Origin: Saccharomycodes ludwigii
Taxonomy: Eukaryota; Ascomycota; Saccharomycetes; Saccharomycodales; Saccharomycodaceae
Reading direction: 5' to 3'
Length of the DNA: 64,000 bases
Assembly (NCBI RefSeq): GCF_020623625.1
Contig: NC_060205.1
Coordinates: forward strand, 179,501-243,500
The position numbers and the translations under genes are program-made. Positions within the stretch are counted from its first letter, which is position 1, and each line of letters starts with the position of its first letter. Below, in pieces: positions 31,757 through 41,855 of this stretch. The notes below the pieces were generated by a model. It had not been told where the DNA came from and made no database searches. It saw nothing but the letters and a program-made list of their open reading frames with translations.

Positions 31757-33388
31757 CTATTGTTCTGGTCTTCTAATACCACTAACTATATCGTCAACTC
31801 TTAATAACAAACAAGCACTTTCAATAGCAGTTTTGATACTTTGTTGTTTAATGACTTCTGGTTCCCAAATACCGTATTCCACCATATCGACGACTTTCCC
31901 ATTTTCACCATCAATACCAGCGGTATTCAATCCTTGAGCTTGCTTGGCTCTTAATTGAGATAAAATTCTGATTGGATTTTCACCGGCGTTCTGAATTAAA
32001 GTTCTTGGAATACACTCCATAGCATCAGCAACAGCTTGATATGGCCATTGTTGAATGCCCTCCAATTGTTTAGCTCTCTCTGCTAACTTGACAGAAACAG
32101 CCATCTCAGTAGCTCCTCCACCAGGGGACAAGGAAGGTGATAACATAACATTACGAGCAACAGACATTGCATCTTGTAAATTACGTTCAATTTCGTTTAA
32201 TATATCTTTAGAAGCACCTCTTAGCAAAATAGTACAGGCCTTAGCATCGCCGTTACCCTCGATAAAAGTATAATACTCATCCCCAATCAAGTCCACCTTG
32301 AATGTTGTGCAATTGGTACCAACATCTGACTCTTTCAAATCTTCGACACGATTAACAATGGTAGCACCAGTGACACGAGCTAATCTATTGTTATCAGATT
32401 TTTTTACTCTTCTCAAAACACTGCATCCACCTTTTAATAAGTAATGTTGTGCCAAATCCGAAACACCTTTCTCGGTAATGACTAAAGTGGGATGCAATTT
32501 TAAGATTTGGTCACACATAATTTTGACTTGCTCTTCCTCAATTTGCAACAACCTGTTCCAATCACTTTCGCGAGTAATTTCGATATTAGTTTGGGACTCC
32601 CCCTTTTTATATTCTAAGGGACAGTCCAACAAAATAACTCTTGGAGATTCTAAAAATCTAGCCATTTTTGGATGAACAACATCCTTATTTAAAACACAGC
32701 CATTTAAAATACGACTGTCTAGAACATCACCGCCAGGTATTTTTTCAACACGAACATATCTTTTGATATCAATTTCGTATCTGGATGATTGATCGGCAAG
32801 GTCTGCGTCTATACTGGTGTCGGTACCCCTTAGATCTATTTTAACGGATTTGACAGCTTTTAAAGCCAATTTGCACATTTTTTCACTCCAATGGTTAACG
32901 TATTTAGTACCAATGGAAGCTTTGATTAATTTTTTCATGGCTTCTTCATTTTCTACGTCGACAGGTTTGCTAACTTCGTGAATAACTTCTAAAGCATCGG
33001 TCAAAGCTTTTTTCAAAGCTTGTATGATAATAACAGGATGTATATTCTTTTCAATCAAATATGGAGCACACTGAGCTAAGATTTCCCCAGCTAATATTAT
33101 GACAGTGGTTGTTCCATCACCAACTTCCTCGTCTTGGGTTCTGGATAATTCCAACATGGATTTGGCTGCTGGATGAGCAACATCAATTTCTCTTAAGATG
33201 GCATGACCATCATTTGTTAAAACTAGTCCACCCATAGGATCTAATAACATTTTTAGCATTGCTTTTGGGCCCAAACATGTACGAATAATATCAGCAACGG
33301 CTTTGGCAGCTGTGATGTTTGATATTTGAGCCTGATGGCCAACAGTTCTTTCCTGGGACGTGTTTAAAAACACAACTGGAGCTTGCAT
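31757..33388 (-). CDS. CCT3: CCT3, gamma subunit of the cytosolic chaperonin TRiC/CCT
   Basis: 543 residues (S. cerevisiae 534). It covers equatorial, intermediate and apical domains of the group II chaperonin. It has the ATP motifs CLGPKAMLKMLLDPMGG, NDGHAILREI, EEVGDGTTTVIILAGEIL and SPGGGATEMAVSVKLAE. The N-terminus QAPVVFLNTSQERTVGHQAQ is gamma-specific. TRiC folds actin, tubulin and WD40 proteins. It is adjacent to the MAD3-like gene, as YJL014W is to YJL013C. Confidence 0.97.
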   Translation of the reverse strand: MQAPVVFLNTSQERTVGHQAQISNITAAKAVADIIRTCLGPKAMLKMLLDPMGGLVLTNDGHAILREIDVAHPAAKSMLELSRTQDEEVGDGTTTVIILAGEILAQCAPYLIEKNIHPVIIIQALKKALTDALEVIHEVSKPVDVENEEAMKKLIKASIGTKYVNHWSEKMCKLALKAVKSVKIDLRGTDTSIDADLADQSSRYEIDIKRYVRVEKIPGGDVLDSRILNGCVLNKDVVHPKMARFLESPRVILLDCPLEYKKGESQTNIEITRESDWNRLLQIEEEQVKIMCDQILKLHPTLVITEKGVSDLAQHYLLKGGCSVLRRVKKSDNNRLARVTGATIVNRVEDLKESDVGTNCTTFKVDLIGDEYYTFIEGNGDAKACTILLRGASKDILNEIERNLQDAMSVARNVMLSPSLSPGGGATEMAVSVKLAERAKQLEGIQQWPYQAVADAMECIPRTLIQNAGENPIRILSQLRAKQAQGLNTAGIDGENGKVVDMVEYGIWEPEVIKQQSIKTAIESACLLLRVDDIVSGIRRPEQ

Positions 33389-34200
33389 TGTGAAGATGTT
33401 TTTTGTTTTTCCTTTTATTTACTTATTTATTAAAATCAAAAACAATTGTGGCAATGATAAATTAAAAACTGTAAAGAAAAATAGATTGTTTGATAATTGT
33501 GAAGAATCAGATGATAAAGTTTAAGTTTTTTTTTTTTTTTTTCTTTGCTTGTGTGGCAAAAGAATTTTCCAAGTACGCAAAGTTTTTTATGCTTTTTTTT
33601 TACTTTTTCTTTCGTAATAAAATTGGAAAATGGAAATTGCTCTGTGAAGAAAAAGCGAAACGGGCAAAAGAAAAGAAAAACGGACAACAGGGAAATGTAA
33701 ATCTAATCCGGTAGTTTACGGACATATACTTTATGTTTTTATTGTCCAATGTCCAGTTTCAAAATTGCATGCCTCGGATCTTTCCTTATCGCACAAGCGG
33801 ACAACCATCACCCCACTTTTTGCGGTATTATTTCTTCATGGCTTCCTCAAAAAGTTTATAAAACATCTTTCGAAACACGGCTTAAACACTAAAATAAAAA
33901 AAAAAACCATAAATTAAATGTATTATTTTTTTCAATTAATATGTAAAAGAATCTCGAAAACTAAATATAAAGCATGTAAAATAACTTTTATATATAAAAG
34001 AAAAGGGAAAGAAAGAAAAAAAGAAAAAAAAGATATTATCATTAACTTTGATATTACTTCTAAGTTTGCTATTAAAATAATGCTATACTACAAGGAGGTA
34101 TATATATATATATATTATACCAAAAAAATTCGAGGTAAAATAAAATTATAAAAAAAAGAAAAAAAGCATGAAAAAAATTTTTAGTAATAAACAAAGTAAA

Positions 34201-34297
34201 TCAAAGTAAAGGAAGGAGGGGGATAGCAACAAATACTAATGAAAAAAAGAAAAAGAAAATTCAAAGTAAAGGAAGGGAAGGGATAGTAACAATTATT

Positions 34298-34310
<13 letters not shown>
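34201..34310. repeat. Tandem duplication, 60-bp period, 3' of TPH3
   Basis: 34201-34260 and 34261-34310 share TCAAAGTAAAGGAAGG at their starts, then GGATAG(C/T)AACAA, with some substitutions; the second copy runs into the 29-A tract. Confidence 0.8.

Positions 34311-34330
<20 letters not shown>
34302..34330 (+). repeat. Poly(A) tract, 29 nt
   Basis: Uninterrupted A run just past the TPH3 stop codon. Confidence 0.9.
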
Positions 34331-34333
<3 letters not shown>

Positions 34334-34346
34334 AAAGCAAAACAGT

Positions 34347-36737
34347 TCAGAATACCCTATTATCATGACCTGAAACACTATATTCATAATTAGTGTTGTT
34401 ATTATTGTTAATAGTATTATCATTATTATTGTTGTAGTTGCCACCACCGCCGTTAATGCTATCATTATAATATACACTAGAGCTATTACTATTTCTATTA
34501 CCACTAAAATTAAAATTATTGCCATTTTTATTATCACTGACAGCATACGGATTTGGGGGTTGTATACCTTCTTCTTCCGCTATCATTGAAATGTGATTAT
34601 TATTCCCACTACTACTTAAACTATTACTATTACTATTAGTATCGCTGTGCATTCTCGGTGTTCCACTCCCCAATATTGATGGTGGTAATTCCAATATATC
34701 ACCAATTGTAGAATATCTGTTATTGGCACCACGCTTACTCATTTCTGCCGATAAAAAGTTAATGTAATGTCCCATTGAATCAGATAAAATAATATTAGAA
34801 TCATTATTTTCGTTGTTTACACAATTAGATGCTAGAATATTAAGTTCTTCCAATGAAAAATAATCTACAATGGGTAATTTGGGTAACCCAAAATTTAATG
34901 AATCTACATCAACTCTAGATTTTTTAAACTGTGTTGGTCTGCCGTATAATTTTAAACAATTAAACATAGGTAATATGAACCTAATTAAGGTTTCTGTCAC
35001 AGAAACACCGTTATGCGGAAGGGGCTTGATCAATATGTTTGTAGTATTGTTATTATTATTAGCAAAAGTATAATTTGACATGTTTGTTGATATGGATGCG
35101 CTTGACGGCTTTTTCTTTAACATTCTCAAAGACGAACTAGAGTTTTTCTTTTTCAAATTATTATAACTCATACTTCTTCTGTATCCGCCAATTAATGGTT
35201 CAGAAGAAATACGGTTATTTTCATTAGTCATTGTTTCGATTTCTTCGACACTTAACCCTGGTAAATTATTTACAAGGTTGTCGTCCAGTTTGTGAATATT
35301 ACCTAAATATGCCAAACAGTCCACACCATTTAAATATTCTAATTCTTCCATAGAATCAAAACTATTTGGGAGGCTGCCAAAGACGCTTCCGGTACTTTTA
35401 TTAAACCTAGCGATGAACAACTCCCGATGGTTACCAGCATCTTCAATGCGTGGAATACAAAAAACGACATTCTTGGAGCTAGAGGATTTATCATCTTTAA
35501 AAAATTTGATACTAGTATTTTTCTTTTTTGAATCAACATCGACATGCATCCATAGCTTCAGCCACTTATTATTATTATTAATGTTTACATAACACCAATC
35601 TTTAAAGTTGAAATGGGATTGAAATATCATTTGAATGCCCGGTATTTTCAAGCCTACGCTGGATATCAATTGTGCTGTGATACTTTTACTCAAAGAAACA
35701 TATTCAAAATAGTACAACTCAACAGCCAATTTTAAAAGGTTGGTAAAATTTTTATTATTGGAAATTAGAGTAACCGTCAAACTGCGATCATTTGAAACAA
35801 TGATACACTTATCATTTTCACATTCAAAAGAATAGCCTTTGTCATCATTGGAGTTTATATTACACGACAGCATACCGTCATTTCCGCCCACTTCATAATA
35901 AAATATAGAGAAAGTTCCATTAATAAAAGCAATTTTACTAATAGGGTACGTTATCATTTCACCGTTATCGTTACTGAATGCAATACCATACTGTGCTAAA
36001 TCTGAAAAAAAATTAGGAGGTACAGACTCTGAACACAAATAACTTTTAATAACGAGATCTAAGTAATCTTTTTGATTTAAACTGTCACCAATGAAAAACA
36101 AGGGTTTGAAATTATTTAAATCATTCAAATTCAGATCATTGTTTAGGATCAAATTTGGCTTATATTTTTTTAAAGTACTTGACGGAGAGGAAGGACGTGT
36201 CAAGTTTGTAATAGGACTAGTATTGCCGCTGTTGTTAATGAGATTACGATTATTGTTATTTGGGTGTTTTAGTGGCGATGAAAATGATCTGAAACTGGAC
36301 ATGGATAATCTTTTACTGTGAGCTTTGAACGGGGATGATGTATCAGCATGGTTTTCTATTGTTGGTGATGTATTGATAGTTAATTTGGGATATGTTTGTG
36401 GTTTTTGAGAGGCTGTTTTCAAAGGAGGTGTTACACTAGTGGAACAATCAGTTCTTTCATGATCCATTTCATTTGACAACATAATTGGGGAAGGTGAAGA
36501 GGAAGGAGGAGCTGAGATGGCATTATCTGATAAATTGTTGTTTTTTAATAGCGTATTTGGATTGGTCTTTATAGGTTTAGAATGTTTTTCTTTTTTTTTC
36601 TGTCTTTTTTGATTTTCATTACTAACTGCGGTCTCTGTGGAGAAAGTAGGCTTTTGTGCAAGATTATTGGTAGAACTACCGTTCTTGCTACTATTATTGC
36701 TCCTAAATTTGTTCCTCAGCTTGGTAAAGAACCCCAT
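34347..36737 (-). CDS. TPH3: TPH3-like PH-domain protein
   Basis: 796 residues (S. cerevisiae YJL016W, 561). It starts with MGFFTKLRNKFRS and a Ser/Asn-rich region to about 215. Two PH-like regions follow: about 220-350, and about 360-480 with DWCYVNINNNNKWLKLWMHV and NRELFIARFNKS-type strands. A strongly conserved block at about 575-625 has NGVSVTETLIRFILPMFNCL and KLYGRPTQFKKSRVDVDSLN, typical of the TPH3/SKG3/CAF120 group. Tph3 function is unknown; relatives are lipid- and bud-neck-associated. The position between CCT3 and RPC17 supports TPH3 over the paralogs. Confidence 0.85.
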   Translation of the reverse strand: MGFFTKLRNKFRSNNSSKNGSSTNNLAQKPTFSTETAVSNENQKRQKKKEKHSKPIKTNPNTLLKNNNLSDNAISAPPSSSPSPIMLSNEMDHERTDCSTSVTPPLKTASQKPQTYPKLTINTSPTIENHADTSSPFKAHSKRLSMSSFRSFSSPLKHPNNNNRNLINNSGNTSPITNLTRPSSPSSTLKKYKPNLILNNDLNLNDLNNFKPLFFIGDSLNQKDYLDLVIKSYLCSESVPPNFFSDLAQYGIAFSNDNGEMITYPISKIAFINGTFSIFYYEVGGNDGMLSCNINSNDDKGYSFECENDKCIIVSNDRSLTVTLISNNKNFTNLLKLAVELYYFEYVSLSKSITAQLISSVGLKIPGIQMIFQSHFNFKDWCYVNINNNNKWLKLWMHVDVDSKKKNTSIKFFKDDKSSSSKNVVFCIPRIEDAGNHRELFIARFNKSTGSVFGSLPNSFDSMEELEYLNGVDCLAYLGNIHKLDDNLVNNLPGLSVEEIETMTNENNRISSEPLIGGYRRSMSYNNLKKKNSSSSLRMLKKKPSSASISTNMSNYTFANNNNNTTNILIKPLPHNGVSVTETLIRFILPMFNCLKLYGRPTQFKKSRVDVDSLNFGLPKLPIVDYFSLEELNILASNCVNNENNDSNIILSDSMGHYINFLSAEMSKRGANNRYSTIGDILELPPSILGSGTPRMHSDTNSNSNSLSSSGNNNHISMIAEEEGIQPPNPYAVSDNKNGNNFNFSGNRNSNSSSVYYNDSINGGGGNYNNNNDNTINNNNNTNYEYSVSGHDNRVF

Positions 36738-37279
36738 AATTAGATTATTTCTTTTATGTAGAGGTCTCTTTTTTTTTTCAGATTGTTTTAATTTAGTCCA
36801 GTGTAATTGAATATTATTTTAAAATATATATATATATATATATTTTAATTGTCAAGTGAATTACGATAAAGAAGAAGAAAAAAAAAAGAAAGAAAAGAAA
36901 AAAGAAAAGATAAAAAGAAAGAGGAAAAGCCACGAAAGATAAAATAGGAGCAAGAAAACGGGTGGGAAATCAATAAATAAATAAATAAATAAATAACTTG
37001 CCAAAAGTAACAATAAAAGAAAAAGGGTCAAGTTTGTTTTATTGCTTATTTGAATAATTGCTTATTTTGAATAATTGCTCAATTGAAAACAAAAGATAAA
37101 TAAACACAAAAAAAAAAGAAAAAATAAAAAAATAATTTGTTGTTTATTTGCTGTTTATTTCTAAGTTAACTAAAACAAACAATTTCTTTTAAAGTCATTG
37201 TAACCACATGTCACTTTCTACGTGTTAACATCTCTTTTACTATCATTAATTAACTATACATTATTATACAATCATATTG
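36738..37279. other. Intergenic: TPH3 promoter and RPC17 3' region
   Basis: 542 bp with a TA run (36823-36843), a purine-rich stretch (36868-36930) and AAAT repeats (36973-36996). No gene is seen. Confidence 0.6.
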
Positions 37280-37747
37280 TTACGTACTAATCACTTCTTT
37301 AATATCTGTCAATATCTGCTCAATCTCTTGTTCACTAAATCTACTATCACATTCCTCTATAATACTATACAAATGAACAAAATTTGTAGGTAATTGATTA
37401 ACTAATTGCAATTTCTCAATTTTATACAATTTATAACAGTTCAACTTTTGCAATAATTTTATAAATTTATCATTGGTAAACTTAAGCAAATTGTCCGTGC
37501 CACTGGTAGATCCGCTATTAGATTGGTCTTCTTCGTCCGGGTTCATTGACTTAGGTGTGGCTAAATAATCCACAACATTCTTGGTAATACTTTCTAATTC
37601 AGGGTTGTTATAAGAATATTTGTTTCGATTATTATGGTTTTTTTTATTTTCAACATACAACCATCCATTTTTTCGTTGTAAATCTTTTAAAAATGTATAT
37701 ACTTCATAATCCGATAAAAAGGATTCTCTAACAGACTCTATTTTCAT
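37280..37747 (-). CDS. RPC17: RPC17, RNA polymerase III stalk subunit C17
   Basis: 155 residues (S. cerevisiae 161). The N-terminus, SFLSDYEVYTFLKDLQRKN, is the HRDC-type start of the Rpb4/CGRP-RCP family. An Asn/Ser-rich insert (about 85-95) precedes the helical block LNCYKLYKIEKLQLVNQLPT and the C-terminus RFSEQEIEQILTDIKEVI. C17 pairs with C25 on the Pol III stalk and contacts TFIIIB. It corresponds to YJL011C, next to VTC4 in S. cerevisiae; here CCT3, MadBub and TPH3 lie between. Confidence 0.93.
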   Translation of the reverse strand: MKIESVRESFLSDYEVYTFLKDLQRKNGWLYVENKKNHNNRNKYSYNNPELESITKNVVDYLATPKSMNPDEEDQSNSGSTSGTDNLLKFTNDKFIKLLQKLNCYKLYKIEKLQLVNQLPTNFVHLYSIIEECDSRFSEQEIEQILTDIKEVIST

Positions 37748-38396
37748 TATTCTGGTATAAGATTGGTTTTTTTTTATTTTTGTGGAAGTTAATTCTACAA
37801 TTTCAAAAATATAGTCTAGGTTTTATATTATTTTATTTTATTTTATTTTTTTTTTATATCTTCAAGTAAATCAATGATGGTATGTAAAAGTGGATAGCTC
37901 TATAAATCAATATTTAATTAGTTCAGTATTTTATAATTGATCTTAAGAAGAAGAAAAAAAAAGACGAAAAAAAAAGACAAAAAAAAAAGAAACGAATAGA
38001 AATAATTTGTGATACTTTTAAAAAAAAAACAAAACGTATAAAAAAAGGAAGACCGAACAATTATCCGAACGTGTTGAAAAAAAAGATGTTTATTCGGATT
38101 TTGTTTTTTTTTTTTTTTTTTTTTGTATTCTGTAGCCGGGTAAAAATATAGTTTATTCTTTCTACCAAAAAAGAAATAAAAAAAAAAAAAAAGGGCGGTG
38201 GCAATAAAAAAAAGTTGTCTTTATTTCTGTTTTTATTTCCGTTTTCATTTTGCCTTTTTTTTCAAGCTAAGGCGTTCTAGACAAAAAGTTTTAACAAGTG
38301 CTTTAAAAAATTTGGCAATCGTACATCATTAAATACTTTTGAGTAATATCGTTAATAAAGAAAAAAAAAAAGGTAAAGAAACATATCTATAGTAAC
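37748..38396. other. Divergent promoter region RPC17/PHB2
   Basis: 649 bp with A-rich and T-rich tracts, TATCCGAAC (38062-38070) and a Reb1-type site (38137-38143). No gene is seen. Confidence 0.65.
38137..38143 (+). promoter_or_regulatory. Reb1-type site, PHB2 promoter
   Basis: CGGGTAA inside TAGCCGGGTAAAAA, 254 bp before the PHB2 start and directly after a T tract. Confidence 0.45.
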
Positions 38397-39302
38397 ATGA
38401 ACAGCGATTTCCAAAAATTCACAAGACAGCTACAAAAACAAATGCAACAAACAGGTGGTCGCCGTGGTGGCGTTCCACCAATGCCTAAGAATGGTATTGG
38501 TGCTATTTTTGGTCTAGTAACCTTAGTTGGTGGTGCTTTATTAGTTAATTCCAGTTTATTCAATGTTGATGGTGGTCACAGAGCAATTATGTATTCTAGA
38601 ATACATGGTATTGAGCCAAAAATTTATCCAGAAGGCACTCATTTTGCCATTCCATGGTTAGAAACACCTATCATTTATGATGTTCGTGCAAAACCACGTA
38701 ATGTTGCCTCTTTAACTGGTACTAAAGATTTACAAATGGTTAATATTACTTGCAGAGTTTTGAGTAGACCAGAGCTTACCATATTACCACAAATTTACCG
38801 TACTCTAGGCACTGATTATGATGAGAGAGTTTTACCTTCTATTGTTAACGAAGTTTTAAAATCTGTTGTTGCCCAATTTAATGCTTCCCAATTAATTACA
38901 CAAAGAGAAAGTGTTTCAAGATTAATTCGTGAAAATTTATTGCGTCGTGCTTCTAAATTTGGTATTAAATTAGATGATGTTTCTATTACCTATATGACAT
39001 TTTCTCCGGAATTTACACAGGCTGTAGAAGCCAAACAAATTGCTCAACAAGATGCTCAAAGAGCTGCTTTTGTTGTTGATAAAGCCAAACAAGAAAAACA
39101 AGGATTAGTGGTTAGAGCCCAAGGTGAAGCCAAATCTGCAGAATTAATCGGGGAGGCTATTAAGAAAAGTAGAGATTATGTGGAGTTGAAGAGATTGGAC
39201 ACTGCCAAAGACATTGCTAACATATTGGCTAAGAGTCCAAATAGAGTTGTTTTGGATAATGAAGCTTTGTTATTGAACACAATTGTCGATTCTAGAAAAT
39301 AA
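38397..39302 (+). CDS. PHB2: PHB2, prohibitin 2
   Basis: 301 residues (about 310 in S. cerevisiae). An N-terminal membrane helix at about 32-54 (GIGAIFGLVTLVGGALLVNS) precedes the SPFH domain, with HRAIMYSRIHGIEPKIYPEG and YDVRAKPRNVASLTGTKDLQ, then a coiled coil (about 190-270). Phb1 and Phb2 form the ring-shaped inner-membrane scaffold of mitochondria that controls m-AAA protease and cristae. It is followed by SMI1 and DIE2, as orthologs of YGR231C, YGR229C and YGR227W. Confidence 0.97.
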   Translation: MNSDFQKFTRQLQKQMQQTGGRRGGVPPMPKNGIGAIFGLVTLVGGALLVNSSLFNVDGGHRAIMYSRIHGIEPKIYPEGTHFAIPWLETPIIYDVRAKPRNVASLTGTKDLQMVNITCRVLSRPELTILPQIYRTLGTDYDERVLPSIVNEVLKSVVAQFNASQLITQRESVSRLIRENLLRRASKFGIKLDDVSITYMTFSPEFTQAVEAKQIAQQDAQRAAFVVDKAKQEKQGLVVRAQGEAKSAELIGEAIKKSRDYVELKRLDTAKDIANILAKSPNRVVLDNEALLLNTIVDSRK

Positions 39303-39480
39303 ATATAGAAGGTGCCCCTTAACAGGTGAGACAATCAGAATAACCTTTAATTCTTGAAATCTTCTCCCCCATTTTATTATGCCAGTTACTTTTTTGCCAT
39401 TCACACACTTCCCCCCTCTCCCCTTTCTTCTGTCTTGTATATATTTATATATGTATATATACCTATATGTAATCAAGTAA

Positions 39481-39511
<31 letters not shown>

Positions 39512-39692
39512 CTTAATAATATTTAATAAATAGCGCCCAATTGAATATGATCAATAAGTTATGATATAGATTGAAAAGATTTTTGTTGGAGGCTGTAATA
39601 TTTGTTATTGTTTCCCTAAGAAGTGATAAGAGTAAGGGGAGGTTAGTTATAATATTTATTTTGATTTTCTTTTTTTAATAAAAAAAAAAAGA

Positions 39693-39725
39693 GGGGGAAA
39701 TGGGGAAAAAGGGGCGTGGTGTGGG
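39693..39725 (+). other. G-run cluster, possible G-quadruplex
   Basis: Four G runs (39693-39697, 39702-39705, 39711-39714, 39723-39725) with loops of 4, 5 and 8 nt. It is rare in so AT-rich a window. It lies 445 bp upstream of SMI1. Confidence 0.5.
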
Positions 39726-40077
39726 ACTAGCAGAGGGAATTGAATTGGATGGTTTGAGTTGAACTGCTCGTTGTTGAAACATGTTTTAATTTCTGGTGCT
39801 CGATCGAACTTTTTTTTATTTTTTTTCTTTTTTTTACAACATGTTAAAATTTACACTTGCTACAAAATGAAAATAAATAAATAACCTCATTTACTTAGAA
39901 AATACCGCAGAAACTGATCCTTGAATATTTTATTTCCATTTGTTTTTTTTTTCTTCTTTTTCTTTTTCTTTTTCTTTTTCTTTTTTTTTCGGGAAATTAC
40001 AGAAATTATTTTCTTCTTTTTTTCATCTTAAATTTTTATCACATCATATTTACAATTCAACCTGTCACTTTTACATT

Positions 40078-40123
40078 AGAACAAATTTGATTCAGAAATA
40101 AGAACAAATTTGATTCAGAAATA
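40078..40123 (+). repeat. Perfect 23-bp tandem duplication before SMI1
   Basis: Two identical copies (40078-40100 and 40101-40123) of a unit starting AGAACAAATTTG, 47 bp upstream of the SMI1 ATG, so probably in promoter or leader. Confidence 0.9.
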
Positions 40124-40169
40124 AAAACAAAAAAGTAAAAAAAAAACTGAAAAAACAAAAAAAAATTAA

Positions 40170-41855
40170 ATGCAAAGTTTTAAAAAGAAGTTAAGAGAGC
40201 TAGTCTATTCTTTCAGTACAGAAGATCATTACGCTGAATATGATGAAGATGATACCCATTTTTCAAGACCAACTTCTAAACCATATTCTGCTTCTACTAC
40301 AAACTTAACTGATAATATAGATCTCGAAAATAATGATTTCCACAATATTCAACTAGAAGATAATATTCCAGACAATACCGAAGTTGCTGACGGTGTTAGT
40401 GAAGTTTTGTTAGCTTGGAAGCACATCGATAAATGGACTGATGAACATAATCCAGATTTAAATGCCTCTTTGGGTGACCCTTGTACTCTAAATGATATTA
40501 ATGATGTCGAAAAAGATTTGGATATAAGTTTCCCTCCTTGTGTTCGCGCTAGTATGCGAACACACGATGGTCAAGAAGATTTAGAATCTTATACTGGTGT
40601 TTCTGGTTTAATTTATGGTTTGCAATTAATGCCTATTGATGACGTTGTAAATATGACAAATGCCTGGAGAAATGTTGCTGTAAACATCAAAAAATCAGAT
40701 GAAAAGAAATTGCAACAACAACAACAACAACAATCATTGTCTTCTGATGATGCCTTTTCCACTACCAGTCCAAATTCCTCTTCTGCCGCACCAAGCTCTG
40801 CCAACACTAACCATTTTAAAATGAACGAGATCCCAAGACAAGGCTCTATCCCTCCAAATACGGTTCAACCAGTTTATGCCCATCCAGCTTGGATTCCACT
40901 AGTTACAGATAATGCTGGTAATCATATTGGTATTGATTTGGCTCCAGGCCCAGAGGGTACTTATGGCCAAGTTTTATTATTTGGAAGAGAATTTGATACT
41001 AAATTTGTAGTTGCTCCTAATTGGGGTGATTTCTTGTTATCTTTTGCCAACGATTTGATTCAAGGTAATTGGTATTTTGTTGGTGAAGATGATGATTTCT
41101 TTAGCGGCGAAGGTGATTTGGTATACAGAGATAAAGTTCATGGTAGCAATATTATTCAGGATTATATGGAAGTTTTAAAGAAAAGAAGCTTTTTACAATG
41201 GAAGAGTACAAAGAAAAGTGCTCCAGTTCCACAGCCTACAACTGATGCTGGTGCTAACAATAAATTGGAAACAGATACTCCCGTTGATAATGCCACTAGT
41301 AATAAAAACGTTCGTAAGGATGGTAAAGTATTACAAAACGAAACGTTAGTCCAAGTGGAAACACCAAGAGATTTCGCCGATGACCTTGAAGATGAACAAG
41401 AGGGGAAAACTAGTGTGAAAGATGTTATCGATCACGAAGATGAAAAAGAAGTAAAGACTAATGTGAAAGATGTTGTTGATGACATTGTCGATGAGAACGA
41501 AGTAAAAAACATTAAAGAAGAACCACTAACTCCTCAAAATGCTAATCATACACCAATACCAGAAAAAAAGGAAGTAAAGGATGAAGTGGGTGAAAAACTT
41601 GATAAAGAGGACGATCTTACGGACAAGCATGAAATAGTAAACGAAAAGGAAGAATTGGATAATAAGGAAAGTTCAGTTTCAAAACAAGAAAAAAATGATC
41701 ACAAAGAGCCACTAGAGGAAGACGCTAAGAAATCTACCGACTTGAAAGATGTAAACCAAACTGAGGAAAACAAAGAAGATTCTGCAACTAAAAAACCAGA
41801 TACAGAAACACCAGGCCAAGAAAAAAAAGATGAATTTGAAAACATTGAATTATAA
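40170..41855 (+). CDS. SMI1: SMI1 (KNR4), cell-wall synthesis and signalling regulator
   Basis: 561 residues (S. cerevisiae 505). The N-terminus MQSFKKKLRELVYSFSTEDH is conserved. The SUKH/Knr4 domain spans about 75-325, with SEVLLAWKHIDKWTDEHNPD, DGQEDLESYTGVSGLIYGLQ, HPAWIPLVTDNAGNHIGIDL and NWGDFLLSFANDLIQGNWYF. A short Gln run and Ser/Asn insert split it near 180-215. The C-terminal third is Lys/Glu/Asp-rich and disordered. Smi1 links the Slt2 wall-integrity pathway to glucan synthesis at bud sites. Confidence 0.96.
   Translation: MQSFKKKLRELVYSFSTEDHYAEYDEDDTHFSRPTSKPYSASTTNLTDNIDLENNDFHNIQLEDNIPDNTEVADGVSEVLLAWKHIDKWTDEHNPDLNASLGDPCTLNDINDVEKDLDISFPPCVRASMRTHDGQEDLESYTGVSGLIYGLQLMPIDDVVNMTNAWRNVAVNIKKSDEKKLQQQQQQQSLSSDDAFSTTSPNSSSAAPSSANTNHFKMNEIPRQGSIPPNTVQPVYAHPAWIPLVTDNAGNHIGIDLAPGPEGTYGQVLLFGREFDTKFVVAPNWGDFLLSFANDLIQGNWYFVGEDDDFFSGEGDLVYRDKVHGSNIIQDYMEVLKKRSFLQWKSTKKSAPVPQPTTDAGANNKLETDTPVDNATSNKNVRKDGKVLQNETLVQVETPRDFADDLEDEQEGKTSVKDVIDHEDEKEVKTNVKDVVDDIVDENEVKNIKEEPLTPQNANHTPIPEKKEVKDEVGEKLDKEDDLTDKHEIVNEKEELDNKESSVSKQEKNDHKEPLEEDAKKSTDLKDVNQTEENKEDSATKKPDTETPGQEKKDEFENIEL

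Larger units (their letters stand above)
33389..34346. other. Intergenic: CCT3 promoter and TPH3 3' region
   Basis: 958 bp. A GC-richer block at about 33640-33880 upstream of CCT3 includes repeated GGACAAC words (33682 and 33798). The TPH3 side has a 60-bp tandem duplication and a 29-A tract, both listed. No gene is seen. Confidence 0.6.
39303..40169. other. Intergenic: PHB2 3' region and SMI1 promoter
   Basis: 867 bp. It holds a G-run cluster (39693-39725), pyrimidine tracts (39945-39988) and a perfect 23-bp tandem duplication (40078-40123). BNS1 lies here in S. cerevisiae, but no matching frame is seen. Confidence 0.65.
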
